This document shows positions 33,997 to 43,100 of a DNA stretch of 64,000 nucleotides, in pieces (positions within the stretch are counted from its first letter, which is position 1; each line of letters starts with the position of its first letter). The translations under genes and the position numbers were made by a program. The notes below the pieces were generated by a model. It had not been told where the DNA came from. It was given only the letters and a program-made list of their open reading frames with translations, and searched no databases. The DNA lies in contig NZ_MZMV01000028.1 of assembly GCF_002210435.1 (NCBI RefSeq), forward strand, positions 1 through 64,000, given 5' to 3'. This DNA comes from Micromonospora wenchangensis. Lineage in GTDB: Bacteria > Actinomycetota > Actinomycetes > Mycobacteriales > Micromonosporaceae.

Positions 33997-34476
33997 CTAC
34001 CTCTCGGTGATCAGCCGGACATTCGCCAGGTTGGCGTCGAGCTTGGTGAACGCTTGACGCCAGCCCTCCCCGCTCGGCCGCGCCAGGTGTTCGGGGAGCC
34101 ACTGGCGGATCTCCAGTCGCGTCCGACCGTCCGCGTCGTCGTGGAACTCGATGCGCAGTCTCGTCGCGAACGGCTCGATGCCCTGGTGCAGCCGCCCGCT
34201 GACGCGCATGACACCGTCGATCAACTCGCCGTCGACGACGTCGGTGAGGTCGATGTGGACGTGCACGCGAAGGCCGGGGTCGGCGGCGTTGACCTCGGTC
34301 CACCGTTGGAACCCGCCCGGGCGTACGTCGAACTCGATCTCGTCGTGCGGCAGTGAGTTCCCGATCGGGCCCCACCACGCCGCCAGGTGTTCGGGATCGG
34401 TGAAAGCGCGGTAGACGAGCTTGCGCGGCGCGTCGAACAGACGCGAGATCGTCAGCTGCGGAGTCGTCGGTCTCAT
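33997..34476 (-). CDS. SRPBCC (AHSA1-like) protein
   Basis: 159 residues. LTISRLFDAPRKLVYRAFTD followed by PEHLAAWWGP and the C-terminal GWRQAFTKLDANLA are typical of START/AHSA1-like ligand-binding folds that are often encoded beside ArsR regulators. It overlaps the ArsR gene by 4 bp (ATGA). The role may be binding a small hydrophobic ligand; nothing in the sequence names it. Confidence 0.9.
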   Translation of the reverse strand: MRPTTPQLTISRLFDAPRKLVYRAFTDPEHLAAWWGPIGNSLPHDEIEFDVRPGGFQRWTEVNAADPGLRVHVHIDLTDVVDGELIDGVMRVSGRLHQGIEPFATRLRIEFHDDADGRTRLEIRQWLPEHLARPSGEGWRQAFTKLDANLANVRLITER

Positions 34477-34847
34477 TCCCTCTCCTGATCGTCGTCCGAC
34501 GCCGGGTCCGTCGCCCGCTCAGCGGCCTGCATCGCGGCGAGATGGACGTCGAGGCGGGTGAGGGACGAGTCCCACAAACGCCGGTACTCCTCGATCCAGT
34601 CGGCCGCCTCGCGCAGCGGGGCAGCCTCGAGGTGGCTCGCGCGCCACTTGCCCGACCGCGACCGCGAGATGAGCGCGGCGCGCTCCAGCACCTTCAGGTG
34701 CCGGGACACCGCCGGCATCGAGATCGACAGCGGGGCGGTGAGCTCGGTGACGGTGGCGTCGCGTGTGGCCAACGTGGCGATGATCGCCCGTCGGGTGGGA
34801 TCGGCGAGCGCCGCGAACACCGCGCTGAGCTGATCGGTGGCTACCAT
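34473..34847 (-). CDS. ArsR-family regulator
   Basis: 124 residues from the ATG at 34847, which has GAGAGGG six bases upstream; a GTG at 34862 would add five residues. The winged helix (FAALADPTRRAIIATLATR, then SMPAVSRHLKVLERAALI) lacks the ELCVC metal-binding Cys pair, so it is probably a ligand- or redox-insensitive member of the type that controls SRPBCC neighbours. It leads the three-gene operon and likely represses its own promoter, where an inverted repeat covers the start of transcription. Confidence 0.92.
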   Translation of the reverse strand: MVATDQLSAVFAALADPTRRAIIATLATRDATVTELTAPLSISMPAVSRHLKVLERAALISRSRSGKWRASHLEAAPLREAADWIEEYRRLWDSSLTRLDVHLAAMQAAERATDPASDDDQERE

Positions 34848-34862
34848 CGAGAGCCCTCTCAC

Positions 34863-34907
34863 TTAACCAACATGTTAAACGTATAGCGTCGCGATCGGCA
34901 CTGTCAA
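34863..34907 (-). promoter_or_regulatory. ArsR operon promoter and operator
   Basis: On the minus strand TTGACA (34902-34907) and TATACG (34880-34885) are 16 nt apart. TTAAC-6 nt-GTTAA (34863-34878) lies just downstream, over the expected start of transcription, and is the likely ArsR site. Confidence 0.65.
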
Positions 34908-35308
34908 CGAAGGGGACGACCCTCATCTACGCCCGGCTGCCCGACGTCGCCTGGACAGGCCGACGGCAGCAAGCTCAGCCTGCGTCCACTCCCCCGACCG
35001 TGCTCGCCAGCCGAGCCACCACGGCCGACACGATGGCCGCCCCACGTAAGGCCGGCTGTGCGCCCCGTCAGCAGGACGCCGACGGCCGCGACGTCATCGA
35101 GAGGAGGGATCGGGTTCGGTTGTTGCTGCCTATGAAGCGGTTCCCTATCGGTGGGGGCAGGGTTTCCTGCTCCTCGTCACGACTGGGGGCGCAGAGGACC
35201 GGACGTCGAGGAGAGCGCGGGGGCTGAATACCAGATCCTCCGCCTGCGCGGAGGTCCCGAATCGAACGGAACAGCAGGAAGCACCCGCATGGCCTCGACT
35301 GTCGCAGC
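34908..35308. other. Intergenic stretch without a supported gene
   Basis: About 400 bp. Short frames here have no recognisable product. The only clear structure is the hairpin at 35237-35254. Confidence 0.5.
35237..35254 (-). terminator. Terminator-like hairpin after TerD-like gene
   Basis: CCTCCGC CTGC GCGGAGG, a perfect 7-bp stem with a 4-nt loop, lies 55 nt beyond the stop of the minus-strand gene 35309-37468. Confidence 0.5.
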
Positions 35309-37468
35309 TTACTGAGGGATCAACTCGTTGAGTCGACCCAGGGTGAACGCCTCCGATCCGTCCGGCAGGTTCTCCGGGGCCTCGATGCCGACGAAGGTGA
35401 CCGGCCCGTCCGGCGGCCGGCCGTTCCACGTCGTCACCTCGGCCCGCGCGCGCCACCGGTCGACAAGGTAGGACACGGTGAGGTACCGCCGCTCCACCAG
35501 TGCCCGCACCCGGTCGGCAGTGGTGAACGTGTTCTCCTCCACCCGGTTGAACGACGGCCGTCCCCCCAGGTACAGGTGCAGCCACACCGCCTGCCAACCA
35601 TGCCCGTTCCTGGTGAACACCATCGGCAGCGCGACCCGGCCCTGGCCGCGCAGGTGCGACCGCGCCCGCACGGTCCGCGCGTCGAACGGCGCGCCGCCCT
35701 GGTCCCGCGCCCGGGTCTGGTACCCGAACATCGACTCGGCGACCTCGTCGAACGACTCCCCCGCGTAGATGTTGACCTGCGGAACCACGTACCGTCCGCC
35801 GACGGTCAGCGGCACGTCGATGAACTCGGTCGCACCGTTGCGCGCGTCGGTGACGTCGCCGGAGTGCACCACGCCGTCGTGCCGGTAGTTCGTCCACGAC
35901 ACCTGACCGGCACTGTGGAAGTCCTCGTCGAGCAGCAGCAGCGACAGGTCGTAGTCGGTGCGGCGGCTGGTCTGACGCCAGTAGGTGAAGAAGCGCAGCA
36001 GTTCGCCGGAGACCGAGGCCCGCGAGCCCCTGGGCATGATCGCGAAACCGCCCTCGGCCGCCTTGCCGGACAACGGCAGGGCGACGTCGAGCACCTCCGG
36101 ATCCACCAGCAGCGGCCGGTGCCACTGCGGCAACCGGGCGCTGATCTCGGCGTCGAGCAGCGACGACAACTCGGCCACCAACCCGGCCGGCAGCGGTGGC
36201 CGCTCGTCGGGACCGACCCACGCCATGCGGGAGCGGCTCGCGTACATCCGGGCGGAGGCGGGGGTGAGCCGGTTGTCGACGTGCTCCCGCAGCGACAGGA
36301 GCACCCGGCCTGATGCCGAGCCGAGCGCGCCGGTGACCGCGTCGACGACCGTGGTCCGCTCCGACGGTGACGCCAGCCGCAGCAGCCGGTCGGCGGATCG
36401 CAGGAGCAGTCCCGGCGCGGCCGACAGCACCGAGGCGGCCGGACCGACGGCACCGGCGCGGATGGCCGCCTCGGCGCGACCGGCGAGGTTGTGCACCCGC
36501 CGCTGACCACGCGCGACCGTGAACACCTCCTGCGCGTGCGGCCACTGGTCGTACTCGTGGGGGTGCAGCCGTTCCCCGAGCCGCTTCCAGCGCTCCGCGT
36601 AGCGCGCGACGTCACCGAGCTTGTCCGGGTTCGCGGCGACGACCTCGTTCAGCGCGGCCAACAGCATCCGCCGCTCCGGGCGTCGGAAGGCACGAAACCG
36701 CGTGGGTGCCGCCAGCGAGACGTCCCCGCCGGAAACCTGGCAGGCGAGGCGCAGCACGTCGGTCGTGGTGTCCACGCCGACCAGCGGCCGGCCGAGGACG
36801 AGCCGGATCCCGTTGAGGACGGCACGGTTCTCCCGTACCGGAATCTCGGTCGGCTGCGCGCCGTCCGCGCAGGCGACCGCCAGCTCGCCGAGGATCGCGA
36901 GGTCGGCCTCGCCGTGCGGCGTCGGGCTGCCGGCCAGGGCGAGGTAGAGCCGTTCCGCCTCCACCTCGGGGGCGGCACCGAGATGCAGCAGGGTCACCCG
37001 GTCACCGGCTGCGGCGACCAGCGTGTCGTGCGCGGCCAGCAGCTCCGCGTAGGTGTGCTGGTAGGTGCCGTAGGCCGGCAGGTCGAGCAGGTTCACCCCG
37101 CCCGAGACGGCGGCGTGGCGCAGCTGCGCGTCAGTCGCCGTGCCTCCGCCGGCGAGCACTGCCGCCCGCAGCCGGTCGACCCAGAACTCGATGGTGTCCG
37201 GCACGTCGTGCGGGAAACCGATGAAGTAGGCGTTGTGCCGGACATGGTCGCCGACCAGCTCGCGTACCGCTGAGACGACCGTGGCGGCGAGATCCATCGC
37301 CGGCGCGGGGGCCAGGGCGCCGACGTGCTCCAGCAGGGCCCGCGAGGCCGAGAACCCGACATCGAGCAGCGCCGCGTCCAACTGCCGGGCCACCGTCGTG
37401 CCGTCACCGGCCGCGGCCGTGCTCGCCGGTACGCGCAGGGTCTTCTGGATGATCAGCTTCTCGATCAC
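35309..37468 (-). CDS. Large protein with C-terminal TerD-like domain
   Basis: 719 residues from a GTG at 37468 with GGAGGA at ideal spacing; the frame extends to 37594 but would run through the tRNA-like gene. Residues about 1-480 are helical and unfamiliar (for example LLDLPAYGTYQHTYAELLAA, LHPHEYDQWPHAQEVFTVAR). Residues about 500-690 read YDLSLLLLDEDF, VSWTNYRHDG, VHSGDVTDARNGATEFIDV, IYAGESFDEV, which follows the order of motifs in TerD/CABP proteins that bind calcium and associate with tellurite-resistance and stress systems. It may belong to the SCO0854-like family of actinomycetes and myxobacteria. Function unknown. Confidence 0.7.
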   Translation of the reverse strand: MIEKLIIQKTLRVPASTAAAGDGTTVARQLDAALLDVGFSASRALLEHVGALAPAPAMDLAATVVSAVRELVGDHVRHNAYFIGFPHDVPDTIEFWVDRLRAAVLAGGGTATDAQLRHAAVSGGVNLLDLPAYGTYQHTYAELLAAHDTLVAAAGDRVTLLHLGAAPEVEAERLYLALAGSPTPHGEADLAILGELAVACADGAQPTEIPVRENRAVLNGIRLVLGRPLVGVDTTTDVLRLACQVSGGDVSLAAPTRFRAFRRPERRMLLAALNEVVAANPDKLGDVARYAERWKRLGERLHPHEYDQWPHAQEVFTVARGQRRVHNLAGRAEAAIRAGAVGPAASVLSAAPGLLLRSADRLLRLASPSERTTVVDAVTGALGSASGRVLLSLREHVDNRLTPASARMYASRSRMAWVGPDERPPLPAGLVAELSSLLDAEISARLPQWHRPLLVDPEVLDVALPLSGKAAEGGFAIMPRGSRASVSGELLRFFTYWRQTSRRTDYDLSLLLLDEDFHSAGQVSWTNYRHDGVVHSGDVTDARNGATEFIDVPLTVGGRYVVPQVNIYAGESFDEVAESMFGYQTRARDQGGAPFDARTVRARSHLRGQGRVALPMVFTRNGHGWQAVWLHLYLGGRPSFNRVEENTFTTADRVRALVERRYLTVSYLVDRWRARAEVTTWNGRPPDGPVTFVGIEAPENLPDGSEAFTLGRLNELIPQ

Positions 37469-37523
37469 GTGCTCCTCCGTTCCGGTCGGTTGTGGCAGGT
37501 GGCGGCGCGCAGCAGTGGCACGG

Positions 37524-37651
37524 TGGGTCGCCGGGGACTCGAACCCCGAACCTTCCGATCCAACAGGGAGAAGGAAGCGCATCCATCGCCGCACAGCGGA
37601 GGGCGGACGCGCTACTCAGTCGGATGCTCTAGCCAGTTGAGCTAACGACCC
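37524..37651 (-). tRNA. tRNA-like gene split in the anticodon loop (about 54-nt insert)
   Basis: On the minus strand: acceptor GGGTCGT pairs with GCGACCC (last pair T-G). D-arm GCTC-AACTGGCTA-GAGC, anticodon stem TCCGA / TCGGA, variable AGGTT, T-arm CGGGG-TTCGAGT-CCCCG and discriminator A are all in order. The whole is 128 nt. Removing a 54-nt insert from the anticodon loop leaves a normal 74-nt tRNA. Depending on the exact junction the anticodon would be TTG, GTG or GAG, while the acceptor stem resembles tRNA-Lys. No CCA is encoded (CCG follows). The insert is far too short for a known group I intron. It could be a decayed or repurposed tRNA. Confidence 0.65.
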
Positions 37652-37767
37652 GGATGTCGATCATCCATCAGCCGGGGCGACATGGCTAGCGGGATTCGAC
37701 GTCACCGCCGGGCCGGGGAGGGCCGCCCCGGGGCGGTGATCGCAGTGGCCGGCCGGCGGGCCTCCCG

Positions 37768-38103
37768 GTGAGGGCGGCAGTCATCAGCGGACTCGCCGGC
37801 GCGGAGGCGTTCCTGAGCGCCGGCGGACCGTGGTGGTTCGGGTTCCACCAGGCACCGGCCGGTCTCGCGAACGCGCAGGGGAACCGTTCCTGGGCCGGGC
37901 ACGGCCGGCTGACCATGCCGGTGACAGCCGTCGACGCCTCGACGGTGGGGGACGCCCCGGCGCGGCAGCTCACGCTGATCGCGGACCACCTCGACGAGCA
38001 CCTGCTCCCGCACAGCGGACACCTCGTTCCCGTCGACGCTCCCGCCGACCTGGCCGCGATCGTGGCGGCGACCGCGGCCCGGGCGACATCGGCTCGCGCC
38101 TGA
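37768..38103 (+). pseudogene. Remnant of an alpha/beta (epoxide) hydrolase gene
   Basis: A 111-codon frame whose product reads GGPWWFGFHQAPAGLA and then jumps to LTMPVTAVDASTVGDAP ... LIADHLDEHLLPHSGHLVPVDAPADL. These are pieces of the cap entry and the C-terminal His region (SGHLVPVD) of epoxide-hydrolase-like enzymes. The nucleophile elbow, oxyanion loop and most of the cap are missing, and nothing in frame precedes it. So it is a decayed gene with both a 5' truncation and an internal deletion. It begins 116 nt from the split tRNA-like gene. Confidence 0.65.
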
Positions 38104-38182
38104 CCGCGAACGGGTACCCGGGAGGCGCCGATCATGGCGACGAGCTGCGGAAAGCGTAGATAGGGCCGGTGCGGCTGGAGTG

Positions 38183-39670
38183 CTAGTCGGCCAACTCCAC
38201 GAGCGGGAAGGCCCGGTGCCGCCGGGGCGGAATCAGGAAGTTCTGTCGGCGGGTGCAGGTCAGGAAGCGTTCCAGGCCGTTGTCCTGCTCGGCCACCCGG
38301 TGCTTGCGCACCAGGTCCACCGATGCCTGGCTGCGTCGCATCCGGGTGAAGAAGTCCGCCGTCGGCACGAAGACGCTGAAGTGCAGTTTCGGTTGGCTGC
38401 TGCCGTCCGGGGTGTCCATCGGGTCGAAGCCCGGGCCGTCCACCCGCAGGTGCATGGGGGTGCCGTCGGGTGCCCGGGAGCTGCGCTGGAGGGTGGACAG
38501 GTGCCCCATCCGTCGCTCGCCCGCGGGCAGGCCGACCCCCCGGGCGGTGCGCTCGGCGTAGTCCGGGCCACGGTTGTCGGCGGGGAGGAAGGACGGCCCG
38601 CCGCCGTCGGTGAGCTGGTCGGGGTTGCCCGGGTGTACCGGCGGGGCGTGGAACATGTACTGCACCCGCTTGGTGAAGTTGCCGTTGTCGCTGGGCGGGG
38701 TGTCCGGTGCGGCCATGTCGTAGAACTGGAGCATGTCGAGGATGACGTGCGACAGGTGCTGGATGCTGCCGTTGTCGAGGTAGTCGCCGGGGCGGGCGGT
38801 GCTCAGCCGGGCCGAGGGGTGGCCGGCGAAGGTGCAGATCTCCGGGGGCCCGGAGGCGTTGACCTGCTGGTCGGAGAAGCCCATCCACATCGGCGAGTCG
38901 GGTTGGATGAACCGGGCGTACGGCAGTTGGTTCTGTTCGGCCACCGAGCGGGGTAGGCCGACCTGGGTGAACATGTGCCGGCTGGAGGTGATCGTGAGCA
39001 GTCCGGCGAAGGCTGGTGGGGGTGTCGGCCGGCCGGCGAGCGTGCCGTTGCCGTCGAACCAGGCCAGCACGTCCTGGATCACCGCCGCCCGGTCGCTGCG
39101 GAAGGTGAACAGCAGGTCGTTCGCCTCGATCCGGACCGGCACGGTGAACCGTTTCTTGGTCACCCCCGGGTTGTCCGGGTGGACGTCGGTCGGCGCGGGC
39201 ACCGCCTCCTCCAGCACCGAGCGGGCCGGGTCGGCGAGCAGGCGGGGCAGGTGCGCGCCGACCAGGTCGCCGGTGAGACCGCCGGGTAGGCGGCGGAAGT
39301 AGGGCAGGCCGTAGGAGACGAAGGTCATCAGGTCCGCCGCGCCGAACGGGTAGCGCGACTCCAGGGCGGCGAGCACCCGGGTCAACTCCCGTTGGTCGTC
39401 GCCGCCGGGGGTCCGCGACAGTGCGGCGGTCAGGTAGACGGTGTGTACGGGTGGCATGACGAACGGGCCGCCGGTGGGCGAGGACTGCTCGGGTGCGCTG
39501 AACCGGGCCACGTCGAACTGGATGTCGGGCAGCCCTGCCGCCGGGTCGGGGGCGGCCGGGCGGGCCGGGGTGCGCGCGTCGGCCGAGCAGGCGGCGAGGG
39601 CTGAGGCCGCCATGGCCAGCGCGCCGCCGGCCAGCATGGTGCGGCGGCTGAGTCGGGGCTGGTCGTTCAT
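38183..39670 (-). CDS. Tat lipoprotein of unknown family (DUF7405-like)
   Basis: 495 residues. N terminus SRRTMLAGG with a twin-arginine pair (9-10) and lipobox LAAC with Cys28, so it is probably exported folded and lipid-anchored. The end, FLTCTRRQNFLIPPRRHRAFP, recalls the C-terminal heme-pocket region of Dyp/EfeB peroxidases, and the paired-barrel length fits, but a proximal His is not assured. I think it belongs to the DUF7405-type proteins; that is from memory of the pattern. Its ATG lies 3 nt before the immunity gene's stop codon ends, so it is the last gene of the RHS toxin unit. Confidence 0.75.
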   Translation of the reverse strand: MNDQPRLSRRTMLAGGALAMAASALAACSADARTPARPAAPDPAAGLPDIQFDVARFSAPEQSSPTGGPFVMPPVHTVYLTAALSRTPGGDDQRELTRVLAALESRYPFGAADLMTFVSYGLPYFRRLPGGLTGDLVGAHLPRLLADPARSVLEEAVPAPTDVHPDNPGVTKKRFTVPVRIEANDLLFTFRSDRAAVIQDVLAWFDGNGTLAGRPTPPPAFAGLLTITSSRHMFTQVGLPRSVAEQNQLPYARFIQPDSPMWMGFSDQQVNASGPPEICTFAGHPSARLSTARPGDYLDNGSIQHLSHVILDMLQFYDMAAPDTPPSDNGNFTKRVQYMFHAPPVHPGNPDQLTDGGGPSFLPADNRGPDYAERTARGVGLPAGERRMGHLSTLQRSSRAPDGTPMHLRVDGPGFDPMDTPDGSSQPKLHFSVFVPTADFFTRMRRSQASVDLVRKHRVAEQDNGLERFLTCTRRQNFLIPPRRHRAFPLVELAD

Positions 39671-39673
39671 GCC

Positions 39674-40117
39674 TCAGCTCGACCGGTCGAGCGCGGCGCG
39701 TACCGCCTCGCCGAGTTCCTCGTCACCGGGGGTGGTGAGCCGCACCGTGTGTTCGGTGAGCTCGACGAAGCCCTCCCGGGCCCCGCCGTTGCGGGTGGGG
39801 CTGACCAGCACCACGTCGGCGTCCCGCTCGACGTCGACGTGCCGGGTGCCCTTGGCGTAGGTGGCGTAGGTGCGTAGGCCGAGGGCGTCGAGGACGGGTG
39901 CGAAGGGGGACGGCCCGTTCCGCAGGTCGGGGGTGGGCACCCCGGTGCGCGAGGCGTCGAGCATGCGGGACACCGCCGCACCCAGCTCCCGGTCGTCGGT
40001 CGGCTCGTCGAGAAGCAGGAAGGTGCCGTTGGCGATCCACATGCCGTCGACGGTCAGCGAGGAGGAGTGCGCGACGTACCGACCTCTGCGCAGGTCGAGT
40101 CCGGCGAGTCTGGTCAT
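39674..40117 (-). CDS. Probable immunity protein of the RHS toxin
   Basis: 147 residues with GAGGA before the ATG. No signal peptide, so cytoplasmic. The stretch VDGMWIANGTFLLLDEPTDD, then ELGAAVSRMLDASRTGVPTP and a C-terminal VELTEHTVRLTTPGDEELGEAV, has the rhythm of DUF1436/CdiI-type immunity proteins. The stronger argument is position: it starts 58 nt after the stop of a polymorphic toxin gene, on the same strand. Its role would be to bind and neutralise the toxin tail in the producing cell and its kin. Confidence 0.65.
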   Translation of the reverse strand: MTRLAGLDLRRGRYVAHSSSLTVDGMWIANGTFLLLDEPTDDRELGAAVSRMLDASRTGVPTPDLRNGPSPFAPVLDALGLRTYATYAKGTRHVDVERDADVVLVSPTRNGGAREGFVELTEHTVRLTTPGDEELGEAVRAALDRSS

Positions 40118-40136
40118 CGGTGTCCTCGGTGGAGAG

Positions 40137-40169
40137 GGGGACGCCCCAGGCTGCCCGTGGGACGTCCCC
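40137..40169 (-). promoter_or_regulatory. Stem-loop between toxin and immunity genes
   Basis: GGGGACG / CGTCCCC, 7 bp with a 19-nt loop, in the 58-nt gap. It might slow or shape transcription into the immunity gene. Weak on its own. Confidence 0.3.
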
Positions 40170-40175
40170 GGTGGT

Positions 40176-43100
40176 CTATCTGATCGGGATGATCCGCACG
40201 GTCACCCCCTTCTGGGCACCGTACTGGACGATCTGGTTGAGCGCGTTCTGCTGGGCGCTGGTGGCCGCGCCGCGTTGGACGGCGATCTCCAACTCCCGGG
40301 CGGCGACCTGACCGGGTCTGATGGTGACGCCGTCCCAGGTGACGGGGTTGCTCTTGGCGAAGCCGGCGGCCTTGTCGACGTAGCCCTGGAGGCGGCTGGT
40401 GAGCTGGCTGGCGCTCTGGTAGCTCTTCGCGGTGAGGTCGACGCTCTTGATGCTGGTGGCGGTGCCGTTGGCGAACCGGTCGATGGTCGGGAAGCTGCGG
40501 GGCAGGTTGCCGCCGAGTTTGGCCTCGATGGCCAGGCCGCGTTCGAACTGGTTGAGCTTCCACACCGAACTGCCGGCCTTGAGGTACGCGCCGAGGCCGC
40601 CGGTGAGTGCCCCCAGTGCGCCGCCGATGGCGAAGTCCTTCAGGGCGTCGCCCATGCTGTACTTGCGGCCGGTCAGCGCGGCCAGGCCCGCGCCGATGCC
40701 GACCGAGGAGGCACCGCCGATCAGCGCCCCGATCAGGATCGGCACGCAGATCGGGCAGTCGCCGTTGGGGTCGGAGAGGTTGACCGGGTCGTTGAGGGCG
40801 TAGGTGTAGAGGTTGGTGCTGCCGCCGCCGAACCCGGCCGGGTCCTGGCTGAGGAACCGGCCCGTCTCCGGGCTGTACCAGCGGGCCCGGTGGTAGGTCA
40901 GTCCGGTGTCGGCGTCGCGTTCCCGGCCGGTGAACCCCTGGGTGTTGCCGCTGGTCGCGCCGCTGGTGGTGACCGCGCCGAACGGGTCGTAGGTGTAGCG
41001 GGTGGTCAGCGTGCCGGCGGAGTCGGCCAGGCCGAGCACGCTGCCCAGCGGGTCGGTGGCCGGCACCCGGGTGCCGGCGGCGTCGGTGCGGGTCAGGGTC
41101 TGGTCCAGTCCGGCGGTGAGCCGGTCGGCGACCGCCGTGCCGGTCTGTTCCCGGACCAGGTTCGGGCCGTCGTAGCCGAAGGTGGTGGTGGCTCCGGCGG
41201 CGGTCCGGTTGGCCAGCCGGCCGGCGGCGTCGTAGCCGTAGGCGGTGGTCAGGCCCGGCCCGGTCACCCCGGTCAGCTCACCCCGGGCGTTCCAGGTGTA
41301 GCCGCGTACGCCGTCGCCGGTCAGGTTGCCCTCGTCGTCGTAGCTGAACGTCTGCGCGCCGCGGCCGGTCAGCCGGTTCGCCGCGTCGTAGCTGGCGGTC
41401 GGTCCGGTGGCGGGGACGGTGACCTGGGCGAGGCTGCCGGTCAGGTCCGCCACCCGACCGGTGCCGTCGTAGCCGTAGCGCAGATCGCCGATCGGAACTC
41501 CACCGGTGGTCTCGTAGGACAGCCGGGTGAGTTGGGAGGCGGCGTCGTAGGCGTAGCGGGCGGTGACGCCGGCCTGGTCGACGCGGGTGGTGCGGCCGGC
41601 GGCGTCGCGGTGCCAGGTGGCGGTGGTGCCGCCCTGGGTGATCTGCTCGATCAGTCCGGTCGGGTCGTAGCTGTAGGAGACGGCGGGTTGGCCGGGCACG
41701 GTCATGGCGGAGCGTCGGCCGGCCGCGTCGTAGCTGTAGCCGACGGTGCCGGTCGGGCCGGTGACGCTGACGACCTGGTCGAGGTCGTTCCAGCCGAGGG
41801 TGAGCGGGCCACCGGTGGAGTCGGTGATGGTGGTGAGCCGGTCGAGGGTGTCGTAGCTGAACTGTCTGGTGCTCTCGTAGGTCGGGCCGGCGGTGGCGCC
41901 GTATCCGATGAAGGTGGTGCGGCCGAGGACGTCGTAACCGGTGACGGTGGTCTTGCCGCGTCGGTCGGTGGCCGAGACGACCCGGCCGAGCACGTCGTAG
42001 GTCTGGTGGGCCTGCTTGCCGCGGGGGTCGGTGACGGTGACGGGGCGGTCGGAGCTGTCGTAGGCGATGCTTGTGCTGTTGCCGCGGGCGTCGGTGACCG
42101 TGGTCAGGTTGCCGTTGCCGTCGTAGCTGAAGGTGGTGGCCCGGCCGAGGCCGTCGGTGCTGGTGACGACCTGGTTGTCCGGGTCGTAGCGGACCTGCTC
42201 CAGGACGCCGTTGGCGTCGGTGACCGCGACCGGGCGGCCGACGGCGTCGACGAAGCTGCGGGTGGTCCGGCCCAGCGGGTCGGTCACCGCGACGAGGTCG
42301 CCGTGTTCGTAGGTGTAGCGGGTGGTGTTGCCGAGGGGGTCGGTGAACGCGGTGACCTGGCCGGCGGTGTTGTAGGTGTAGTGCCGGGTGCGGCCGGCGG
42401 CGTCGGTGGCGGCGGTGAGGTCGCCCCGGTCGTCGTACTGCATCCGGGTGGTCCGGCCCTGGTCGTCGGTGACCGAGGTGAGCTGCCGGTACGGCCCGCC
42501 GGCGGTGAGGGTGGCGGACTGCGCGGCGGCGGTGCCGGCGAGCGTGGTGAGTCCGGTGAGTTGCCCGTTCGATCCGTATCCGAGGGTGGTGCGGCGGCCG
42601 TACGGGTCGACCAACGCGGTCGGCAGGTGGGTTGCGGGGTCGCGGGTGGTGGTCGAGGTGCGGGCGTGGGCGGTGCCGGCGGCGGTGGTCTCGGTGGTCA
42701 CCCGGCCGGCGGTGTCGAAGCGGGTCTCGCGGATGCTGCCGTCGGGTTCGGTGACCGCCGTCTTCACCACCTTGCCGGCGGAGTCGGTGGTGTAGGTGAA
42801 GCCGTAGGTGACGCCGCCGGGCATGGTCTGGCTGGCGACGCGGCCGGCGGAGTCGTAGCTGTTGGTGAGGTAGGTGATGCCCCGGGCGTCGGTGACCGTG
42901 GTCATCCGGTGCGCGGTGTCGTAGGTGTAGGTGGTGGTCCGGCCGCCGGGTGAGGTGACGGTGGTGAGCCGGCCGGCGGAGTCGTAGCCGTACTGCACGG
43001 CCCGGCCGGCGTTGTCCTGGGCCCGGGTGACCCGGCCGGCGGTGTAGCTGAGTTTGATCCAGCGGCCGTTGGGTGAGGTGATCTGGGTGATGTCGCCGGC

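Noticed and set aside
35000-35227. 75-codon plus-strand frame
   Set aside because: No motif, no good ribosome-binding site and a biased composition; treated as chance.
35220-35290. T-arm-like sequence (TTCCG-TTCGATT-CGGGA on the minus strand) as a second tRNA
   Set aside because: No acceptor partner, D-arm or anticodon arm at the right distance; the neighbouring GC repeat forms a simple hairpin instead.
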